Below, one piece after another: positions 1-6,751 of a stretch of 6,850 bases of DNA. Numbering within the stretch: position 1 is the stretch's first letter; the number at the start of each line of letters is the position of its first letter. The notes beneath the pieces were generated by a model. The model did no database searches. It was not told where the DNA came from and saw only the letters and a program-made list of their open reading frames with translations. Position numbers and translations under genes: made by a program. The DNA comes from Aquirhabdus sp. (GTDB taxonomy: Bacteria > Pseudomonadota > Gammaproteobacteria > Pseudomonadales > Moraxellaceae): positions 1 to 6,850 of the forward strand of contig JASLFQ010000219.1 in NCBI GenBank assembly GCA_030150595.1, written 5' to 3'.

Positions 1-2
1 CT

Positions 3-134
3 GAATACTTCGCTTGGTCTGCGGTTCATGGCATGGCGATATTGAGTATTGATGGACCTCTGAGTCATTTGAATCGCAAACAATTCGATGCGCTGAGCCA
101 ACGTTTATTAGATATGGTTGAAAAAGGATTATAA
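3..134 (+). CDS. TetR-family transcriptional regulator, C-terminal fragment (5' end outside window)
   Basis: Reading frame 3 is open from the window edge to a TAA at 132-134 and gives the last 43 residues of a protein. The tail contains W-S-A-V-H-G-M-A at about fragment residues 5-12, which fits the WxxxHG signature of the TetR C-terminal ligand-binding domain called the WHG domain. The rest, with a leucine-rich helix ending in DMVEKGL, resembles the last dimerisation helix of such repressors. The N-terminal helix-turn-helix lies upstream of the window, so neither operator nor ligand can be judged. The next gene starts 118 bp downstream on the same strand. The TetR assignment rests on one short motif and is reasonably but not fully secure. 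Confidence 0.6.
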   Translation, partial: EYFAWSAVHGMAILSIDGPLSHLNRKQFDALSQRLLDMVEKGL

Positions 135-149
135 GAACAATAAATAGAA

Positions 150-172
150 GCAGGTGAGTATTGCACCGCTGC
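150..172 (+). terminator. possible weak hairpin after the TetR-like gene
   Basis: GCAG-GTG (150-156) can pair with CAC (164-166) and CTGC (169-172), with a 7-nt loop and a 2-nt bulge, 15 bp after the TAA stop. The following bases are only moderately T-rich, so this is a poor intrinsic terminator at best. It may simply be leader sequence of the next gene. Confidence 0.2.
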
Positions 173-252
173 ATCGTTTACTTTAGCGTTACAGCAGTCT
201 AATTTTTTCTAAGCATTAATTGGGAAAAACAAACAACAAATAGGGATCTGTC

Positions 253-1026
253 ATGAAATTAGAAACAACCTTAGAAGCAAGTACAAACACAAACATCCAA
301 CAGAATACGCCGCTGTTCGAAGGTCGTACACTGGATTGGATTCTATTTGTACTTGCCATTATCTCGCTAGGTCTGTTGTTGTGGCAGAATTTCTTTCATG
401 TCAGCAGCGGGGAATTACTCATTATTCGGCTGACGGATTATTCTGTTTGCGCGATTTTTGCTACTGAGTTTTTTTTACGGTGGTCTGAGGATGGTTGGAC
501 GATCAAATATTTGGGACGAAATTGGTATGCCGTACTTGGCATGATTCCTATTTCAGCTTCTATTATGCACCCACATCCTTGGCTGCGTGGACTTCTTATC
601 CTTGCGCGCTTTGGTAGAGCGATTGATCGTGTTTTGGGTGAAGGATTTACATTCCGTTTGGTTGATCGCGTTCAAAGCACGGTTATCAATGCCATCAGCG
701 GCATCGTCACCATTGCCATGCTTGATCGAGTTGCGGATGTTTTGGCGAAAGGAACGTATACCGAAAATATTGCAAAAGCTTTGGCAAAGGATGAAGGTTT
801 ACTGCGCCAAATGGTTCTTGAAAAACTAAAATCCGATCCTCAAACAGGCCGTTTATCATGGCTACCTTATCACGACGAAATTGCAGAAAATGTGATTAGT
901 ACCGTATTGCGTGTGGCTGAAAGTATTCTGAATGATCCACGCACTGATGAGTTGGTAGCAGATATGCTGCGCGTAAACTTAGATCAGTTACGTTCTGCGA
1001 TTAAGGAACAAGAAGATTCGAAGTAA
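253..1026 (+). CDS. voltage-sensor-like membrane protein (ion transporter family, no pore domain)
   Basis: This is a 257-residue inner-membrane protein. After a polar N-terminus there are four hydrophobic stretches: about 27-47, 56-76 (with D62 and E72), 88-103, and 110-128. The fourth carries R112, R119, R122 and R126 among hydrophobic residues, like an S4 voltage-sensing helix. The pattern matches the S1-S4 half of voltage-gated ion channels annotated as 'ion transporter'. No S5-pore-S6 segment or selectivity filter follows. Residues 130-257 are predominantly polar, probably helical and probably cytoplasmic, including a charged C-terminus (KEQEDSK). The start is supported by AGGGA at 242-246, six bases before the ATG. 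What it senses or conducts cannot be told from sequence. It lies 118 bp downstream of the TetR-like gene, which may regulate it, and ends 15 bp from the convergent CHAD gene with no clear terminator between. Confidence 0.75.
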   Translation: MKLETTLEASTNTNIQQNTPLFEGRTLDWILFVLAIISLGLLLWQNFFHVSSGELLIIRLTDYSVCAIFATEFFLRWSEDGWTIKYLGRNWYAVLGMIPISASIMHPHPWLRGLLILARFGRAIDRVLGEGFTFRLVDRVQSTVINAISGIVTIAMLDRVADVLAKGTYTENIAKALAKDEGLLRQMVLEKLKSDPQTGRLSWLPYHDEIAENVISTVLRVAESILNDPRTDELVADMLRVNLDQLRSAIKEQEDSK

Positions 1027-1041
1027 TTCGGATTTAAGAAA

Positions 1042-1812
1042 CTACACAAAGTGCTCTAACTTTAATTGTTTGAGTGCTTGATCTGACTTTTTCTCCCAAT
1101 ATTTTAATTTTTTCTGCCATATCGACTTTAATATTTCTAACTCTACGCGTTGCTCTGCATCACTTAACCAAACAAAGTAATCATGCCAAGTGCCCAATAA
1201 TTCTTGTAGATTCTTCAACTGTTGTGTTTGTTTAGTCGCCCGTTTAGGCAAAATCGCTTGATAAATTTCGCTGTTATAACGTAATTGCTTAATTAAGATC
1301 CGTAAACGATGCTTATTAGGCTTATCTTGCTGCATTAGCTTGAATAGCTTTTGACTTTGTTTATGCCAATGTTGGCTAATGTGATGTTCCAATTTTTGAG
1401 CATGGTGCTGAGAAATGGATTTTTGCCAAGATAAGGGAAGGGTAATGAGCAATTGAATAATGGCTGCAAGTTCTGATTGTTGGTTCAGGTTTACATTTGC
1501 TGCTTGCAATTGCTGTTCATAGATTTGGGCGATCTCAAACATTTGTTGTTGCTTAAGCTCAATAATCAACACCTCAAAATCGCGAATACGATTGGTTGAC
1601 GCCATACTATTTTTCACAAGACCATCTAAAACCATCGCTTCACCAAGTTGTGAACGTAATGGACGCAACAAACTCCGTAATTGCCGTAAACAGATTCTTA
1701 AGCTGTGTAGAGCTTCAGGGTTTTGTTGTTGCGCCCATTGTTCTTGGTGAATGACGACTTGTGTCTGTAGCTGTTGTAAGGCTTTGATCAACAGTTTGAC
1801 CAATTTCGGCAT
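1042..1812 (-). CDS. CHAD domain-containing protein (predicted polyphosphate-binding)
   Basis: This is a 256-residue, glutamine-rich, strongly basic helical protein that consists almost entirely of one CHAD domain. The domain's signatures are visible in order. H36-S-L-R39 and the R43/R46/R50 series form the first basic helix. R75-I-R77-D78 follows. H168-R-L-R with K175-x-L-R178-Y179 forms the second basic helix, and LQELLGTWHD lies at 202-211. CHAD domains are alpha-helical bundles whose conserved His, Arg and Lys residues line a cavity that binds inorganic polyphosphate, and they often sit beside or fused to a CYTH domain. No CYTH domain is present here. There is no signal peptide, so it is likely cytoplasmic. 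AAGGGG (plus-strand 1820-1825) lies 7 bases before the ATG and supports the start. The gene begins 39 bp after the AidB-type gene on the same strand, so co-transcription is likely. Confidence 0.85.
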   Translation of the reverse strand: MPKLVKLLIKALQQLQTQVVIHQEQWAQQQNPEALHSLRICLRQLRSLLRPLRSQLGEAMVLDGLVKNSMASTNRIRDFEVLIIELKQQQMFEIAQIYEQQLQAANVNLNQQSELAAIIQLLITLPLSWQKSISQHHAQKLEHHISQHWHKQSQKLFKLMQQDKPNKHRLRILIKQLRYNSEIYQAILPKRATKQTQQLKNLQELLGTWHDYFVWLSDAEQRVELEILKSIWQKKLKYWEKKSDQALKQLKLEHFV

Positions 1813-1819
1813 TACCTCG

Positions 1820-1825
1820 CCCCTT
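1820..1825 (-). promoter_or_regulatory. ribosome binding site of the CHAD gene
   Basis: On the minus strand this reads AAGGGG, 7 bases before the ATG at 1812. It is the best Shine-Dalgarno match upstream of this gene. It lies in the 39-bp gap after the AidB-type gene, so translation need not depend on coupling. Confidence 0.6.
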
Positions 1826-1851
1826 AATTATTCATTCATAAGGATAAAGGG

Positions 1852-3537
1852 CTAAGCCGTTAAAGGATTACCCCGATCAATAATGGCTTTGCAATCAATG
1901 CCTCGCGGCAAAGTCCCGTAATTGCGATCACCATGTACGCCAAGTCGAGACTGAATAAAGGCTTCGGCGACGGTGCTATTTCCAGCTTGTACCAACAAAC
2001 TTGACTGCATGGTGAGCGACATTTGCTCAACAATATGCCGTGCGCGATATTCCATATCACTCAAATCTTTGAGTTCATTTTGCAGCTTGGCGACCGCTTT
2101 ATCAAGTTCAGTATATGCGCCTTGAGTTTTAGCTAGTTCAGTAAACCATGCTTGAACGGCTGTCGGCGTTTTTGCCATTGCACGAAGCATGTCTAGGGCT
2201 TGCACATTGCCTGAACCTTCCCAAATGGCATTGATCGGTGCATCACGATAGAGGCGTGCCATCATGAAGTCATCCATGACGCCATTACCACCAATACATT
2301 CCATAGCTTCGTACGCATGGTTAGGATTACGTTTGGTAATCCAATATTTACCAGCAGGAAGTCCCAAACGAAGGAGCAGTTTTTCATGGTCATCTTGTGG
2401 CGTATCAAGTGCGCGCGCCATACGCATGGTCATGGCGAGAGCGCCCTCAACTTCGAGTTGCAGATCAGCGAGCACATTCTGCATGGCAGGTTTATTGACC
2501 AACTTGTCACCAAACGCACTACGGTTTTCCGCATGATGAATGGCTTGCGCAACACCTTGACGCATACTCGCTGTAGAACCGACCATGCAATCAAAACGTG
2601 TCATACCAACCATTTCAAGAATCGTCGGAACGCCGCGACCTTCGTCGCCCAGCATCCAACCTAGTGCACCGCGCAATTCAATTTCAGAAGAGGCATTCGA
2701 GACATTACCCATTTTGTTTTTTAGGCGTTGTACTTGCATTGGATTTTTGGTGCCATCTGGTTTCCAGCGCGGAACGAGGAAACAAGACAGACCGCCTGTT
2801 GATTGAGCCAATACCAAAAATGCATCACACATCGGTGCAGAGGTAAACCACTTGTGTCCGATTAACTCATAAGCCTCACCAGAGCCTTCTTTGCTCAACG
2901 GATAAGCGCGTGTTGTATTGGCGCGAACATCTGAGCCACCTTGCTTTTCAGTCATGCCCATACCAATGGTCACGGCTTGTTTTTCCATGTGTGGAACATT
3001 ACGTGGGTCATAGCTATTATGTAGAATTTTTGGGAGCCACTCGGCGGCGATTGACGGTGTGGTTTTAATCGCTGGAACAGATGCAAAAGTCATCGTCAGC
3101 GGGCAAATGTGTCCAGCATCAACTTGGCTTTGCAAAATCATCATGGCTGCACGCGCAACATGAGCGCCAGGTTTGGGATTCGTCCAAGGCGAGGAGTGGA
3201 TGCCTGATTCCAAAGCCATTGCCATCATTTTGTGATAACCATCTTGATATTTAACCAGATCAATGCGATTGCCCAAACGATCATGGCTATGAAATTGCGG
3301 TTTAAATTCGTTGGCTAGATAACCCCATTCAATCGATTCTGCACGGCCAGTACGTGCGCCATGTGCCATCAGTTGCGGAATTGCCCATGAGGCGCCCTCA
3401 CGAATGACCGCACTTTTAAGTGCCGTATCACCTTCATAGACGTTATAATCGACTAATGGCGGCGTTTGGTTAAACACTTCATGTGTATTTGCCAGCGTAT
3501 CTGGATGCAGATTTGATTGTGGACTATTCATGGTCAT
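1852..3537 (-). CDS. aidB: AidB-type acyl-CoA dehydrogenase family flavoprotein
   Basis: This 561-residue protein is close in length to E. coli AidB (541). It has the acyl-CoA dehydrogenase fold: an N-terminal helical region to about 185, a beta domain with the flavin-contacting motif MTEKQGGSDVR (195-205), and a C-terminal helical domain. IWEGSGN (438-444) holds E440, at the position of the ACAD/AidB catalytic glutamate. ECIGGNGVMDD (413-423) and RLYRDAPINAIWEGSGN follow the AidB pattern closely. The extra C-terminal helical segment (about 450-561) is typical of AidB, which in E. coli is an alkylation-response FAD protein that binds DNA and has weak isovaleryl-CoA dehydrogenase activity. Which acyl-CoA is used here is unknown. 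The annotated ATG has only GAG nearby. An internal ATG two codons on (3531, 559 residues) has GAG at a better spacing of 7 bases. The gene is divergent from the PaaX-like regulator and upstream of the CHAD gene. Confidence 0.9.
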   Translation of the reverse strand: MTMNSPQSNLHPDTLANTHEVFNQTPPLVDYNVYEGDTALKSAVIREGASWAIPQLMAHGARTGRAESIEWGYLANEFKPQFHSHDRLGNRIDLVKYQDGYHKMMAMALESGIHSSPWTNPKPGAHVARAAMMILQSQVDAGHICPLTMTFASVPAIKTTPSIAAEWLPKILHNSYDPRNVPHMEKQAVTIGMGMTEKQGGSDVRANTTRAYPLSKEGSGEAYELIGHKWFTSAPMCDAFLVLAQSTGGLSCFLVPRWKPDGTKNPMQVQRLKNKMGNVSNASSEIELRGALGWMLGDEGRGVPTILEMVGMTRFDCMVGSTASMRQGVAQAIHHAENRSAFGDKLVNKPAMQNVLADLQLEVEGALAMTMRMARALDTPQDDHEKLLLRLGLPAGKYWITKRNPNHAYEAMECIGGNGVMDDFMMARLYRDAPINAIWEGSGNVQALDMLRAMAKTPTAVQAWFTELAKTQGAYTELDKAVAKLQNELKDLSDMEYRARHIVEQMSLTMQSSLLVQAGNSTVAEAFIQSRLGVHGDRNYGTLPRGIDCKAIIDRGNPLTA

Positions 3538-3549
3538 ACTCGATTTTTA

Positions 3550-3570
3550 AGTAATGAGTTAAATATTACT
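3550..3570. promoter_or_regulatory. inverted repeat, candidate operator between aidB and the paaX-like gene
   Basis: AGTAAT (3550-3555) and ATTACT (3565-3570) form a perfect 6-bp inverted repeat with a 9-bp spacer. It lies 12 bp upstream of the AidB-type start codon and just downstream of the proposed -10 box, where a repressor would block transcription. The divergent PaaX-like regulator is the obvious candidate binder. AT-rich DNA makes chance repeats of this size fairly likely, so confidence is limited. Confidence 0.35.
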
Positions 3571-3579
3571 ATTTTAATA

Positions 3580-3608
3580 ACTATATTTCATTTTATGTAA
3601 TAAAACAA
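3580..3608 (-). promoter_or_regulatory. possible aidB promoter
   Basis: On the minus strand TTGTTT (plus 3603-3608) and TATAGT (plus 3580-3585) are separated by exactly 17 bp. They match the sigma-70 -35 box at 3 of 6 and the -10 box at 5 of 6 positions. Transcription would start near 3573, giving a leader of about 35 nt before the AidB-type ATG. In such AT-rich DNA other placements are possible. Confidence 0.35.
3591..3605. promoter_or_regulatory. perfect inverted repeat TTTTAT-GTA-ATAAAA
   Basis: This is a 6-3-6 perfect palindrome lying inside the proposed spacer and -35 region of the aidB promoter, and 64 bp upstream of the paaX-like ATG. It could be a second operator half for a dimeric repressor acting on both divergent genes. 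It consists only of A and T apart from one G in the spacer, so it may be chance. Confidence 0.3.
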
Positions 3609-3654
3609 TATTCGTCATAAATTGATATATATTCTGCAATGCAAATATTCATGT

Positions 3655-3658
3655 GGAG
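3655..3658 (+). promoter_or_regulatory. Shine-Dalgarno that decides the paaX-like start
   Basis: GGAG lies 11 bases before the ATG at 3670. It falls inside the frame that would be translated if the upstream in-frame TTG (3622) were used, and no ribosome site precedes that TTG. The GGAG therefore favours the ATG. The spacing is rather long, and AAGG at 3664-3667 is too close to the ATG to be a better choice. Confidence 0.45.
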
Positions 3659-3669
3659 TCAGCAAGGCA

Positions 3670-4479
3670 ATGAAGATCACCCCGCGTAAGCTTATTTTAG
3701 ACCTATTATTAGCAGGAAAGGGATTACCGTTATCGGCTAAAGAAGCTGTAGCAGCTTGCGTATTTTTTGAGCTGGGTGAAGTGAGTGCACGTGTTGCGCT
3801 AACTCGTTTATTGGCTGATGGATTAACTGAAAGTGCAAGCAGAGGGCTTTATAAATTAGGCCCTAAAGCTGTCAAAGTTGCTGCTGAAGTAGAGACTTGG
3901 CGAGATGCAAATCATCGCGTGAGGACTTGGCAAGGCGATTACATCACTGTACATACCAGTAGTTTAGGTCGGACAGACAGAGCTGCGCTAACTCGTCGTG
4001 AGCGTGCGCTCAAGATGCTGGGTTTCCGTGAACTCGAAAAAGGACTTTACATCAGACCGAATAATATTGAAAAGAATGTGGGTGCTGTTTGCAATCGTTT
4101 AATGTCTTTAGGGCTTGAAGCAGACGCTATCGTCTGTGTATCGAGTGACTTTGAAGATAGCGTAGAACAGCGGATTAAAGGGTTATGGGATTGTGCGGCT
4201 TTAATCGAGAGTTATAGAGCGACAAGCAACGAGCTTAAAGAATGGGTAAGTCGCGCCGATCAACTCACACATAAAGTTGCTGCCCAAGAATCGTTTTTAC
4301 TTGGTCGTGCTGCGATTCACCAAGTGGTTTTTGATCCAATGTTGCCAGCGCCTTTTATCGATGTTGCAGAGCGAGAAAAATTCATAAAATCTGTCGTTGA
4401 TTTTGATGAAGTGGGTAGAGAGATTTGGAAGCGTTTACGGGATAATAGTTTTGTGGCAGAAAGCTTTGAAGTCGCCTAA
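3670..4479 (+). CDS. PaaX-family transcriptional repressor
   Basis: Counted from the chosen ATG this is a 269-residue protein, a little shorter than E. coli PaaX (316). Residues 1-68 form a winged helix-turn-helix: the segment SARVALTRLLADGL (39-52) followed by RGLYKLG (58-64) is the typical PaaX recognition helix and wing. The middle region begins with VRTWQGDYITVH (84-95), a PaaX-family landmark. The C-terminal domain has the family's basic-to-LP pattern, RAAIHQVVFDPMLPAPFID (213-231). PaaX of E. coli represses the phenylacetate pathway and is released by phenylacetyl-CoA. No paa catabolic genes are in this window, so this member probably responds to another acyl- or aryl-CoA. Divergence from the AidB-type gene suggests that it regulates that gene and itself. 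A TTG 48 bases upstream would add 16 residues that do not resemble the family. Confidence 0.85.
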   Translation: MKITPRKLILDLLLAGKGLPLSAKEAVAACVFFELGEVSARVALTRLLADGLTESASRGLYKLGPKAVKVAAEVETWRDANHRVRTWQGDYITVHTSSLGRTDRAALTRRERALKMLGFRELEKGLYIRPNNIEKNVGAVCNRLMSLGLEADAIVCVSSDFEDSVEQRIKGLWDCAALIESYRATSNELKEWVSRADQLTHKVAAQESFLLGRAAIHQVVFDPMLPAPFIDVAEREKFIKSVVDFDEVGREIWKRLRDNSFVAESFEVA

Positions 4480-4539
4480 TGTAATTCTAATCGGATTGCA
4501 GTATTCAACCTAAGTTGGAAATTTGATACTTTTAAAGAT
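4480..4539. other. short convergent intergenic gap, no clear terminator
   Basis: These 60 bp separate the stop codons of the PaaX-like gene and the convergent DUF3592-like gene. A hairpin of six pairs including one wobble (4504-4509 with 4514-4519, loop CTAA) is the only structure seen. It is AT-rich and weak, and is not followed by a proper T-run. Confidence 0.4.
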
Positions 4540-5070
4540 TCACGTTTTCACTCTACGTGCTAGTAGTAACGCAATTAGACCGTACACGACTAGCCCAATA
4601 CCGATAATATCTCCTCCGTACAAAAGCTGAGATAGAGGGTTGTTTGGGTCATTTGAGTTGTTAAAGTGAGAAAACGTGAACGCACGATCAGGCTGCTGCG
4701 AATCAAATACGATGCTGATTTTACTGTTAAGTGGGTAATTTTTACGTAGCAAAGCTACGGCCTGATCAAAACTCTGTCGATCATTAATGAACTCACAATC
4801 TACGTTAACAGCGGCTTGGACACTATTTCCTCGGAATGGGAATGCAGCGGATGTTGTTAGGCATGCGGAGGACGTACTCCTAGTGTCATTTCTGTCAATA
4901 TTCTCATTTCTTGTGATGATGGCTTGCGTGGATATCCAGTGTCCCGTGGCGACTAGTTCTTTGTGATTTCGGTATTGACAGAAACTTACTAAAACAAGCA
5001 ACGCTATCCCGATAGGAATAGTATTCCCTTGCGTGCCGATCTTTTTTTGTTTTTGATCTTCAACTTGCAT
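4540..5070 (-). CDS. DUF3592-like two-helix membrane protein of unknown function
   Basis: This is a 176-residue protein with a lysine-rich N-terminus, a membrane helix at about 17-32, a polar central domain at 33-150 and a second helix at about 153-171 followed by ARRVKT. By the positive-inside rule both ends face the cytoplasm and the central domain faces the periplasm. The pattern resembles DUF3592 proteins: A-T-G-H with a following beta strand (41-55), then a strand around C92, then LLRKNYPLNSKISIVFDSQQPDRAF (108-131), the 'aryYPvGs.v.vyYdP..P' landmark of that family. C70 and C92 could form a disulphide in the periplasm. There is no good Shine-Dalgarno before the ATG, but no other methionine occurs in the protein. 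It follows the crotonase gene by 80 bp on the same strand. The family's function is unknown to me. Confidence 0.6.
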   Translation of the reverse strand: MQVEDQKQKKIGTQGNTIPIGIALLVLVSFCQYRNHKELVATGHWISTQAIITRNENIDRNDTRSTSSACLTTSAAFPFRGNSVQAAVNVDCEFINDRQSFDQAVALLRKNYPLNSKISIVFDSQQPDRAFTFSHFNNSNDPNNPLSQLLYGGDIIGIGLVVYGLIALLLARRVKT

Positions 5071-5150
5071 AAATTATTCAATTTGAGTGAGATGCGTTAT
5101 TATTTGAATCTTAGTTGAATTGAAGTGGTAGAACAATAAGAATATTAAAT

Positions 5151-5933
5151 CTACTCAAAGCCACCATGCCGACCTTTGCCACCAATAAAGTTTTTAGCAC
5201 CCGCTAAAGTTTCACCTGATTGAAGCGTTGCCATTCCATGACGAAATTCGTTCTGAATGGCGCTACTTTCATCCAAACCCCATTGCTCATAGGCACTTCG
5301 TCGATCACCACGCATGCAAGACTGTGGAAATGCTGCGATTTGAAGTGCCAGTTTCTTTGCTTCAGCGAGCAACTCATCTTTTTTCACGACGCGATTTGCA
5401 AGCCCAATGTGTAATGCCTCAGCGGCATCGACGGAACGACCTGTCAGAATCAAATCCATGGCGCGGCTCATGCCAATGGCACGCGGCAAACGTACTGTAC
5501 CGCCATCGATCAACGGCACGCCAAAGCGACGACAAAACACACCAAAAATAGCGGTTTCATCCGCCACACGTAAATCACACCAGAGCGCAAGTTCTATGCC
5601 ACCTGCAACGCAATACCCAGATATAGCAGCAATCACTGGCTTAGTCAGCTTCATACGCGTCGGGCCCATTGGTCCTGCGCCGTCTGTAGATAGATGATTC
5701 ATCCGTGCTGGATCACCAGAAGCGACTGCTTTCAAATCGGCACCCGCACAAAAATGTGCACCAGCACCTGTCAGAATCGCCACCGACAAATCAGGATCAG
5801 CATCGAAAGTTTGGAAAGCGTCTTCCAATGCAACAGCGGTCAAACCATCCACGGCATTACGATGCTCTGGGCGATTGATGGTAATAATAAGCAAAGGCGG
5901 GGTGCGTTCGATTGTAATCTGTGTAGTATTCAT
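5151..5933 (-). CDS. crotonase/enoyl-CoA hydratase family protein with altered catalytic residues
   Basis: This is a 260-residue protein of normal crotonase length. N28 in RPEHRNAVD (23-31) starts the typical CoA-binding region. CAGADLKAV (62-70) provides the first oxyanion-hole backbone amide and GYCVAGGIELALWCDLRVA (106-124) the second. The active-site segment reads FGVFCRRFGVPLIDGG (130-145). By alignment with rat mitochondrial enoyl-CoA hydratase, the catalytic Glu144 position is C134 and the Glu164 position is D160 (in AMDLILTG). The CoA and oxyanion scaffold is therefore intact but the standard hydratase acid-base pair is missing. D143 in the segment could take part instead, so the reaction is uncertain (hydratase, isomerase, hydrolase or other). 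The start at 5933 is chosen because AGGGG lies 8 bases upstream; an in-frame GTG at 5942 would overlap that site's spacing. It lies 74 bp after the cytochrome b561 gene and may share its transcript. Confidence 0.88.
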   Translation of the reverse strand: MNTTQITIERTPPLLIITINRPEHRNAVDGLTAVALEDAFQTFDADPDLSVAILTGAGAHFCAGADLKAVASGDPARMNHLSTDGAGPMGPTRMKLTKPVIAAISGYCVAGGIELALWCDLRVADETAIFGVFCRRFGVPLIDGGTVRLPRAIGMSRAMDLILTGRSVDAAEALHIGLANRVVKKDELLAEAKKLALQIAAFPQSCMRGDRRSAYEQWGLDESSAIQNEFRHGMATLQSGETLAGAKNFIGGKGRHGGFE

Positions 5934-5941
5934 TCGGTACA

Positions 5942-5946
5942 CCCCT
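5942..5946 (-). promoter_or_regulatory. Shine-Dalgarno that decides the crotonase start
   Basis: On the minus strand this reads AGGGG, 8 bases before the ATG at 5933. The alternative GTG at 5942-5940 would leave no space between the site and the start codon, so the ATG is preferred. Confidence 0.6.
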
Positions 5947-6007
5947 GAAAGATTTTTAAATCATTACCCTGTAGATTAGCGCCCAATCAAGATGATGAAA
6001 AGACAAA

Positions 6008-6568
6008 TTACAGCATCCGATTAATCAGCTTATCTTTCTTAATAAATTGATGAAACAACGCACTCAAAATATGTAATGTACTGAGTGACCACAACATTGT
6101 CCAAATCAAATCTGTATGAAAAACATGAAATTCTTTTTTAAGGTCTGGATCTGGATTAACGAAAACTGGAATATTAAATAAGCCAAACAAACTCATTTCT
6201 TTTCCGCCATATTGAGTCATGAGCAAACCTGTTATCGGCATGCCAATCATTGCGACATACAGCAAGAAATGTACGCGGCTTGCTAAATATTTTTGCCAGA
6301 TCACCGTATTGGCTTCAATCGGATTTTGCTGACGTGTTCTTAATCGGTTCAGCAAACGAGAGACAACCCACACCAAAAATAATAGCCCTAACGATCTGTG
6401 CCACATAATATAGAAATGTGATTTATCGTCGGCATTGTGATGTAGATAAACAAATAGCCAAGTCGTAATCAGAAGTAAAACCGAAATCCAATGAAAAATA
6501 CGAACTGAAATATCCCAGCGGTTTTTTGTTTGATTTGCAGCAAGGTTATTTGTAGAAGTTTCTAACAT
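6008..6568 (-). CDS. cytochrome b561 (CybB/YodB-type di-heme membrane protein)
   Basis: This 186-residue protein matches the four-helix bacterial cytochrome b561 family (E. coli CybB has 176 residues). It opens with the family landmark RWDISVRIFHWI (17-28). The expected axial heme ligands are present: H26 in helix 1, H57 in helix 2 (MWHRSLG), H100 in helix 3 (RVHFLLYVAMIGMPITGLLM region) and H166 in helix 4 (LHILSALFH), with H173 also nearby. The C-terminal KKDKLINRML resembles the CybB ending. These proteins carry two b hemes and pass electrons from membrane quinol, in E. coli CybB to superoxide. The start codon has GGA 8 bases upstream on its strand. The gene is the first of a same-strand run with the crotonase and DUF3592-like genes, though gaps of 74-80 bp leave co-transcription unproven. 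Confidence 0.9.
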   Translation of the reverse strand: MLETSTNNLAANQTKNRWDISVRIFHWISVLLLITTWLFVYLHHNADDKSHFYIMWHRSLGLLFLVWVVSRLLNRLRTRQQNPIEANTVIWQKYLASRVHFLLYVAMIGMPITGLLMTQYGGKEMSLFGLFNIPVFVNPDPDLKKEFHVFHTDLIWTMLWSLSTLHILSALFHQFIKKDKLINRML

Positions 6569-6691
6569 TGATGTATTCCATATCTTATGGGTTGATACTA
6601 AGTGCTTAGGCTTTGGAGAGTATCAGAAAACACTTTGCATTCCATTAGCTTAACTGTAAACAAAACAGGGGGTTCACAGCAGCGCACTTCC
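6569..6691. other. intergenic leader upstream of cytochrome b561, no gene seen
   Basis: This stretch must hold the promoter of the minus-strand cytochrome b561 gene, but I find no convincing -35/-10 pair. It contains a GGGGG run at 6668-6672, followed directly by the arm of the large hairpin. A 63-codon open frame on the plus strand starting at 6602 runs through the hairpin and has no family resemblance, so I do not call it a gene. Confidence 0.5.
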
Positions 6692-6709
6692 CGAATAAGC
6701 GCAGCATTA

Positions 6710-6745
6710 ATGTCGTATAAAGTGGTGCTTCAGCTTATGTTACTT
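6710..6745 (+). other. dif-like XerC/XerD site with enlarged 14-bp centre
   Basis: The left arm ATGTCGTATAA (6710-6720) matches XerC-type arms of dif and plasmid pdif sites, whose conserved core is CGYATAA. The right arm TTATGTTACTT (6735-6745) matches the XerD arm TTATGTTAAAT at 9 of 11 positions. The centre is 14 bp (6721-6734) instead of the usual 6-8, which should make this site inactive as ordinary duplex. It lies inverted relative to the second dif-like site 37 bp downstream. Confidence 0.6.
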
Positions 6746-6751
6746 GGCGAA

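Noticed and set aside
2264..2846. Several plus-strand open frames opposite the AidB-type gene
   Set aside because: They lie antisense to a well-conserved coding region, overlap one another in different frames and resemble no protein family.
3622..3669. TTG start giving 16 extra N-terminal residues for the PaaX-like protein
   Set aside because: No Shine-Dalgarno precedes it, the extra residues do not resemble PaaX N-termini, and GGAG precedes the ATG at 3670.
4504..4519. Bidirectional terminator between the convergent PaaX-like and DUF3592-like genes
   Set aside because: Only six AT-rich pairs with one wobble and no adjacent T-run.
5220..5948. Plus-strand open frames opposite the crotonase gene
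   Set aside because: They are shadows of a clear crotonase coding sequence, with arginine/serine/histidine-rich nonsense composition.
5951..5962. GATTT-TT-AAATC inverted repeat upstream of the crotonase
   Set aside because: Five AT-rich pairs with a 2-nt loop are expected by chance in this composition and no regulator is evident.
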